DNA from: DASULA01 sp036278435
GTDB lineage: Bacteria; Actinomycetota; Actinomycetes; Mycobacteriales; DASULA01
Assembly (NCBI GenBank): GCA_036278435.1
Contig: DASULA010000202.1
Location: forward strand, 1-10,209
Length of the DNA: 10,209 bases
Reading direction: 5' to 3'
Under the pieces are notes generated by a model. That model was not told the origin of the DNA. It saw nothing but the letters and a program-made list of their open reading frames with translations, and ran no database searches. The translations under genes were made by a program, and so were the position numbers. Position 1 is the stretch's first letter, and every line of letters starts with the position of its first letter. Below, piece by piece: positions 6,562 through 10,209 of this stretch.

Positions 6562-8248
6562 ACCAGCGGGGCGGCATCCGCACCGGGTCGGCCGCCGTGC
6601 TGCCCGAGGCGGTGGCCGCCGGCTGGGCCGGGACCGGGTCGAAGGGCCCGCGGTCGATGGCGCAGTGCGCGCCGCGGGCGGGCAGCATCCCGTCGAGCAG
6701 GTAGCCGTCGATGGCCGCGTGCGCGCAGGTGCTCGGAGCCCGCCGCGAGGTGTGGCCGAACCCGTCGATGGTCAGCAGCCGGGCGTCGGCCAGCCGCCGC
6801 GCGGCCCGCTGGGCACCGACGTAGGAGGTGGCCGGGTCGAACGTGGTGTTCACCAGCAGCAGCGGCGCGGAGGTGTGCCGGTCGAACGGCCCGGTGTACC
6901 GCTCGGGTGAGCGGGCCGGCCAGGTGGCGCACGGCAGCGCCTCGAACAGCCACGGCCGGGTGAACGTCGGCGCGCGCAACTCCAGCAGCCGGGCCAGCGC
7001 CGGCCAGGCGCCCGGAGCCCGAGGCAGCCGGGTGTCGGTGCAGAACACCGCGGTGAACGCGTCGTTGGCGTTGGGCGGGCTCAGCGGAATGTCGGCGAGC
7101 CCGGCCGACCGCGCGACCGTGGCCGCGGCGGGAGCACCAGCACCCGACAGGCTGAGCTGCTCCACGCCGGCCAGGAAGTTGGCCACATCTGGCCAGGCGT
7201 CCGGCGAGTAGAGGTCCTGCAGGGTGATCAGCACGGCGATCTGGTACGTCAGCGGCGGGAAGCCGGGTACCACCAGCGGATTCGCCCGCAGCCGAGCAAA
7301 CAGGTCGTCCAGCCGCGCCCGCAGCGCGGTGGCGTCCTGGCCCGGGCGGGCCAGCGAGCACCGCGCCGGACCGGCGGCCACGCACTGGCGGGTGAACGCG
7401 TCGAAGGTCCGCTCGTCGGACACCGTGGTGTCGGCGAAGAACCGCAGCGGCTGGTCGGCCCAGCTCACCGGGTCGAGCACCCCGTCCAGGACCATCGACC
7501 GGATCCGGTCCGGGTACAGGTTCGCGTACACCTCACCCAGGAAGCTGCCGTAGGAGTACCCGTGGTAGTTGAGCCTGGCGTCGCCCACGGCGCGGCGCAG
7601 CAGGTCCAGGTCCTCGGCCACGGCGGTGGTGGTCACGTGCGCGAGCAGGCCGTCGTCGTGCTGGCCGCAGCTCCGCGACAGCAAGGCCATCTGGTCGGCG
7701 AACGTGTTCTCCTGCTCAGACGTCACCGGGAAGGCGGCACCGGCCCAGAACTGGTCGTCGGCGGCCTGGGTGTCGAAGCAGAGCACCGGGGTGCTCTGGC
7801 CCACCCCGCGCGGGTCGAACCCGACGATGTCGAACCGGGCCAGCACGGCCGGGTCGATGAACTGGCGGGCCGCCCGGGCCAGCAGGAGTCCCGAGCCGCC
7901 CGGTCCGCCTGGGTTGAGGAACAGCGAACCGATCCGGTGCGCCGGGTCGGACGCCGGTAACCGGTTCAGCGCCAGGGTGATGGTCTGACCGCCCGGGTGG
8001 GCGTAGTCCAGCGGGACCGTGGCGGTGGCGCACTGGAACCCGCCCCCGCAGTCGGTCCAGTTCAACGTCGGCGTGGGCACCGCGTCGGTGCGGATCTCCG
8101 CCGCCGTCCGCGTCCCGATCCTCCCGGTGGCGGTTGAGGTGGCCGAGGCCGACGGTGCGGCGGCGATCGCCACCACGGTGGCGGTCGTGGCCACCGCGGC
8201 GGTGACCGTACACATTCGGTGTGACCGGGTTCTTGGCATGGTTGTCAC
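6560..8248 (-). CDS. Secreted alpha/beta-hydrolase, tripeptidyl aminopeptidase-like (peptidase family S33)
   Basis: This is an exported serine hydrolase of the actinobacterial TAP/SlpD-SlpE group, which removes short peptides from the N-termini of extracellular proteins or peptides. A Sec signal peptide is evident: a basic start (RTRSHR), a hydrophobic Ala/Val core, and AAPSASA at the likely cleavage site near residue 36. The oxyanion-loop motif NPGGPGGSG is followed by FDIVGFDPRGVGQS. The nucleophile elbow GYSYGS places Ser232; the acid is Asp471 in NTTFDPATS and the base His499 in GFGHTSRR, giving a complete triad. The C-terminal third matches the TAP-like domain, with an added Pro/Ala-rich tail. 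I chose GTG at 8248 (562 residues) because GGGGA lies 5 nt upstream; ATG at 8239 (three codons later) is the alternative. The frame stays open upstream to 9448, but that part is only the antisense shadow of the SPFH gene. The hydrolase family is firm and the peptide specificity inferred. Confidence 0.92.
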   Translation of the reverse strand: MTTMPRTRSHRMCTVTAAVATTATVVAIAAAPSASATSTATGRIGTRTAAEIRTDAVPTPTLNWTDCGGGFQCATATVPLDYAHPGGQTITLALNRLPASDPAHRIGSLFLNPGGPGGSGLLLARAARQFIDPAVLARFDIVGFDPRGVGQSTPVLCFDTQAADDQFWAGAAFPVTSEQENTFADQMALLSRSCGQHDDGLLAHVTTTAVAEDLDLLRRAVGDARLNYHGYSYGSFLGEVYANLYPDRIRSMVLDGVLDPVSWADQPLRFFADTTVSDERTFDAFTRQCVAAGPARCSLARPGQDATALRARLDDLFARLRANPLVVPGFPPLTYQIAVLITLQDLYSPDAWPDVANFLAGVEQLSLSGAGAPAAATVARSAGLADIPLSPPNANDAFTAVFCTDTRLPRAPGAWPALARLLELRAPTFTRPWLFEALPCATWPARSPERYTGPFDRHTSAPLLLVNTTFDPATSYVGAQRAARRLADARLLTIDGFGHTSRRAPSTCAHAAIDGYLLDGMLPARGAHCAIDRGPFDPVPAQPAATASGSTAADPVRMPPRW

Positions 8249-8306
8249 GCACTTCCCCTTCGATGAGTTCTGGCGATCCGCGGTACACAGGTGCCGGGTG
8301 GTCGGC

Positions 8307-8334
8307 GGCTGACCGCCGGTCCGGCGGGTCAGCC
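8307..8334 (-). terminator. strong hairpin between the SPFH and hydrolase genes
   Basis: GGCTGACC (8307-8314) is mirrored by GGTCAGCC (8327-8334). The arms continue inward with GCC/GGC around a short loop, with one bulged base. The element lies about 50 bp after the SPFH stop on the minus strand and about 60 bp before the hydrolase start. It probably ends the NfeD-SPFH transcript, which would give the hydrolase its own promoter. There is no U-tract. Confidence 0.55.
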
Positions 8335-8385
8335 GGCCGGCACGAACCCAGGCCGGTCCGGCTGTTGGTCGGGACTCCGGCCGGG

Positions 8386-9495
8386 TCATGTCTCTGGTTC
8401 GCCGTCGAACCAGGACGAGGTGTCCAGCCCGCCGGCCGGCCCGCGGCCGGTCGCCGATGCCGGCGCCGAACCGGCCTCGACCAGCCAGGACGCCCGGCCC
8501 CCGACCGGTGCGTCGCCGACGCCGCCGTCGGTGTCGCCGGGGCGGGACCTGTCCGGACCAGCCGGACCGGCCAACCCGTTGAGGTTGCGCAGCGCCTCGG
8601 AGAACTCGCTGGGCACGATCCACAGCTTGTTCGCGTCCCCCTGGGCGATCTGCGGCAGGGTCTGGAGGTACTGGTAGGCCAGCAGCTTGGGGTCGGGGTC
8701 GGCGTCGTGCACGGCGGCGAACACGGTCTCGACCGCCTTGGCCTGGCCCTGCGCCCGCAGGTACGCCGCGGCCCGCTCCCCCTCGGCCCGCAGCACCAGG
8801 CTCTGCCGTTCGGCCTGGGCGGCCAGGATCACCGACTGCTTCTCCCCCTCGGCGGACAGGATCCGGGCGGCCCGGTCCCCCTCGGCGGTCCGGATCGCCG
8901 ACTCCCGGGTGCCCTCGGCCTGCAGGATCATCGCCCGCTTGTCCCGCTCGGCCCACATCTGCTTCTCCATCGAGTTCTGGATCGACGCGGGGGGCTCGAT
9001 CGCACGCAGTTCCACCCGCCCGGCTCGGATGCCCCACTTCCCGGTTGCCTCGTCCAGCTCCCCGCGCAGCCGGCTGTTGATGGCGTCCCTGGACGTCAGC
9101 GTCTCCTCCAGGTTCATCCCGCCGACGACGTTGCGCAGGGTGGTGACGGTCAACTGCTCCACCGCCTGGAGGTAGTTGGCGATCTCGTAGGTCGCGGCCC
9201 GCGCGTCGGTGACCTGGACGTAGACCACGGTGTCGATGTTCACCGTGACGTTGTCCGAGGTGATCACCGGCTGCGGCGGGAATGAGATCACCTGCTCCCG
9301 CAGGTCGATCCGGGCCCTGACCCGGTCGGTGAACGGCACCAGCATGGACAGCCCGGGTGCCAGTACCCGTTGGAACCGGCCGAGCCGCTCCACCACGGCC
9401 GCGCTCGCCTGCGGCACCACCCGCACGGACCGGACCAGGACCGCACACACCGCGACCACGATCACCACGACGGCGACCAGTGCTCCTGGGCTCAT
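8386..9495 (-). CDS. SPFH/band-7 domain membrane protein (stomatin/prohibitin-like, QmcA-type)
   Basis: This 369-residue protein has one N-terminal membrane helix (about 4-23) and a band-7/SPFH domain starting with VRVVPQASAAVVERLGRF. It continues through PFTDRV, ITSDNVTVNIDTVVYVQV (about 78-95), the conserved LTVTTLRNVVGGMNLEETL (115-133) and AIEPPASIQNSMEKQM (165-180). Next is a charged coiled coil (about 180-255) with AEG-type units every 11 residues, then LLAYQYLQTLPQIAQGDANKLWIVPSEF, typical of stomatin-like bacterial proteins. The last 60 residues are a low-complexity Gly/Ala/Pro tail that probably varies among relatives. Members form ring-like membrane scaffolds linked to membrane protease control. 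The start is ATG at 9495 with GGGGAGG about 8 nt upstream. Only one base separates it from the NfeD stop, so the two are co-translated. The NfeD-SPFH pairing is conserved widely (for example Rv1487-Rv1488 of Mycobacterium tuberculosis). The family is firm; no client protease is in the window. Confidence 0.94.
   Translation of the reverse strand: MSPGALVAVVVIVVAVCAVLVRSVRVVPQASAAVVERLGRFQRVLAPGLSMLVPFTDRVRARIDLREQVISFPPQPVITSDNVTVNIDTVVYVQVTDARAATYEIANYLQAVEQLTVTTLRNVVGGMNLEETLTSRDAINSRLRGELDEATGKWGIRAGRVELRAIEPPASIQNSMEKQMWAERDKRAMILQAEGTRESAIRTAEGDRAARILSAEGEKQSVILAAQAERQSLVLRAEGERAAAYLRAQGQAKAVETVFAAVHDADPDPKLLAYQYLQTLPQIAQGDANKLWIVPSEFSEALRNLNGLAGPAGPDRSRPGDTDGGVGDAPVGGRASWLVEAGSAPASATGRGPAGGLDTSSWFDGEPET
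8746..8919 (-). repeat. 11-residue (33-bp) coiled-coil repeat within the SPFH gene
   Basis: Within the SPFH protein, AEG-like units begin at residues 193, 204, 215, 226 (degenerate AQA), 237 and 248 (AQG), exactly 11 residues apart. This is a hendecad pattern, expected of a right-handed coiled coil. At DNA level it gives an imperfect 33-bp periodicity. Alanine/charged hendecads are known in SPFH proteins, but the regularity here is clear. Confidence 0.7.
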
Positions 9496-9496
9496 G

Positions 9497-10168
9497 TCAG
9501 AGTCCTCCCCATACCATCGCTTCGGCTCCCCGGATCTCCATCACCCGCACGATGGCGCCCTCGGCCAGCACCTGGGTGCTGTCGTAGGCCCGGGCGGACC
9601 ACTCCTCGCCGGCCAACCGCACCCGGCCGCCCCACCCGTCCACCGTCCGCACCACGACCGCCTGCTGCCCGACCAGCGCGTCGACCCCGGTGGGGTTGGG
9701 CGGGGCGGACAGCGCCAGCCGCCGCCTGGCCGCCGGCCGGACCAGGCCGACCAGGCCGACCGAGCTGACCGCGAACACGGCCACCTGCACGGCCACCGGC
9801 ACGCCGATCCCGGTGGCCCCGGCGGCCAGCAGTGCGCCGGCCGCGCACATGATCAGCACCAGGTCGGTGGACAGCACCTCGGCGATCGCGAACAGCCCGG
9901 CCGCGATCAGCCACAACAACCACACGGCCACCCCACCCACCTCTCCCCCGCCGGGCCGGGTCACCCCGACGTGCCATCCGACCACGGTGAGTCCGATCAG
10001 GACTCCCAGCAGCACCGCCGTGGCGGCCAGCCGCGCCGCGCCGCGGCGGCGCTGCAGCCGTATTCCGGCCTGGCGCGCGGCCGGGACCGGATCGGTGTCC
10101 GGCGCGACCGGGTCGAACGCCTGGCGCATCAACCGGTGAACCTCCCGGTCGTCCATCTCCTCCCCCAT
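9497..10168 (-). CDS. NfeD-like membrane protein with an N-terminal anti-sigma-like extension
   Basis: The C-terminal part (residues about 81-224 counted from the GTG at 10171) is a short-form NfeD protein: two or three membrane segments (VWLLWLIAAGLFAIAEVLS and following, about 82-145) and a C-terminal OB-fold (about 161-220) with VGQQAVVV, GGRVRLAGEEWSAR and GAIVRVMEI. NfeD proteins pair with SPFH scaffolds; the SPFH gene follows one base after this stop. The first 80 residues are unusual: a charged DDREVHRLMRQAF segment, DPVAPDTDPVPAARQAG, a basic QRRRGAAR stretch and an extra helix (about 46-66). This pattern resembles small membrane proteins encoded beside ECF sigma factors, by general appearance only. 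Start choice is open: ATG 10168 and GTG 10171 both follow GGAGG (10177-10181), and ATG 10156 is also in frame. An internal GTG at 9931 would give a canonical 144-residue NfeD. Family confident; the extension is in frame but its translation is unproven. Confidence 0.85.
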   Translation of the reverse strand: MGEEMDDREVHRLMRQAFDPVAPDTDPVPAARQAGIRLQRRRGAARLAATAVLLGVLIGLTVVGWHVGVTRPGGGEVGGVAVWLLWLIAAGLFAIAEVLSTDLVLIMCAAGALLAAGATGIGVPVAVQVAVFAVSSVGLVGLVRPAARRRLALSAPPNPTGVDALVGQQAVVVRTVDGWGGRVRLAGEEWSARAYDSTQVLAEGAIVRVMEIRGAEAMVWGGL

Positions 10169-10209
10169 CACGTCGACCTCCGCAGTTCGCTGCCTGCCGC
10201 GCCGTCCCG
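10168..10209 (-). CDS. 3' end of an upstream gene cut by the right edge (putative)
   Basis: On the minus strand a 13-codon frame (RDGAAGSELRRST) runs in from the right edge and stops at TGA 10170-10168. It overlaps the GTG at 10171 in a GTGA junction. The overlap and a GGAGG embedded in its last codons suggest a real co-transcribed gene just outside the window. The product cannot be named from this tail. A sigma factor would fit the look of the NfeD extension, but that is speculation. Confidence 0.4.
   Translation of the reverse strand, partial: RDGAAGSELRRST

Noticed and set aside
8249..9448. N-terminal ~400-codon extension of the secreted hydrolase frame
   Set aside because: It lies opposite or out of frame with the well-supported SPFH gene. 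The signal peptide and ribosome site place the real start at 8248 or 8239.

Overview
The window is very GC-rich (above 70% by eye), with GTG starts, strong third-position G/C bias and long antisense open frames. It holds several families typical of Actinomycetota: a large LAL-type LuxR regulator, a Methyltransf_19 (DUF574) methyltransferase, a secreted S33 tripeptidyl-aminopeptidase-like hydrolase, an IlvX-like ThDP enzyme and an NfeD-SPFH pair. A filamentous actinomycete (Micromonosporales/Pseudonocardiales-like) is the best guess; the genus cannot be read from the sequence. I found no tRNA, rRNA, CRISPR array, insertion sequence or phage gene.

Layout, left to right. (a) 2-2257 (+): 3' part of a MalT/LAL-type LuxR regulator whose P-loop lies off the left edge. 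(b) 2269-3704 (-): a two-gene thiol-redox operon, made of a membrane-anchored thioredoxin-fold DUF929 protein with CPFC and then, with a 4-bp overlap, a VKOR-family membrane oxidoreductase; together they look like an oxidative protein-folding pair outside the membrane. (c) 3803-4591 (-): a Methyltransf_19 SAM methyltransferase, followed by a strong GC hairpin. (d) 4592-4924: the only gene-free stretch over 300 bp, a divergent regulatory region with several dyads and a 30-codon upstream ORF. (e) 4925-6478 (+): an IlvX-type acetolactate-synthase-like ThDP enzyme. (f) 6560-8248 (-): a secreted alpha/beta-hydrolase with a complete Ser-Asp-His set. (g) 8386-10168 (-): an NfeD-like protein followed one base later by an SPFH/band-7 protein, a conserved membrane-quality pair. 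The NfeD has an extra N-terminal segment resembling membrane proteins encoded beside ECF sigma genes, and overlaps the end of another same-strand ORF cut by the right edge.

Two gene pairs converge tail to tail (LuxR/VKOR with 11 bp between them, IlvX-like/hydrolase with 81 bp) and one pair is divergent (methyltransferase/IlvX-like). The VKOR-DUF929 and NfeD-SPFH pairs are almost certainly functional units; the other genes look independent. I see no strong evidence for a wholly new system. The items most worth a second look are the N-terminally extended NfeD, the dyads and short ORF before the IlvX-like gene, and the second cysteine pair in the DUF929 protein.
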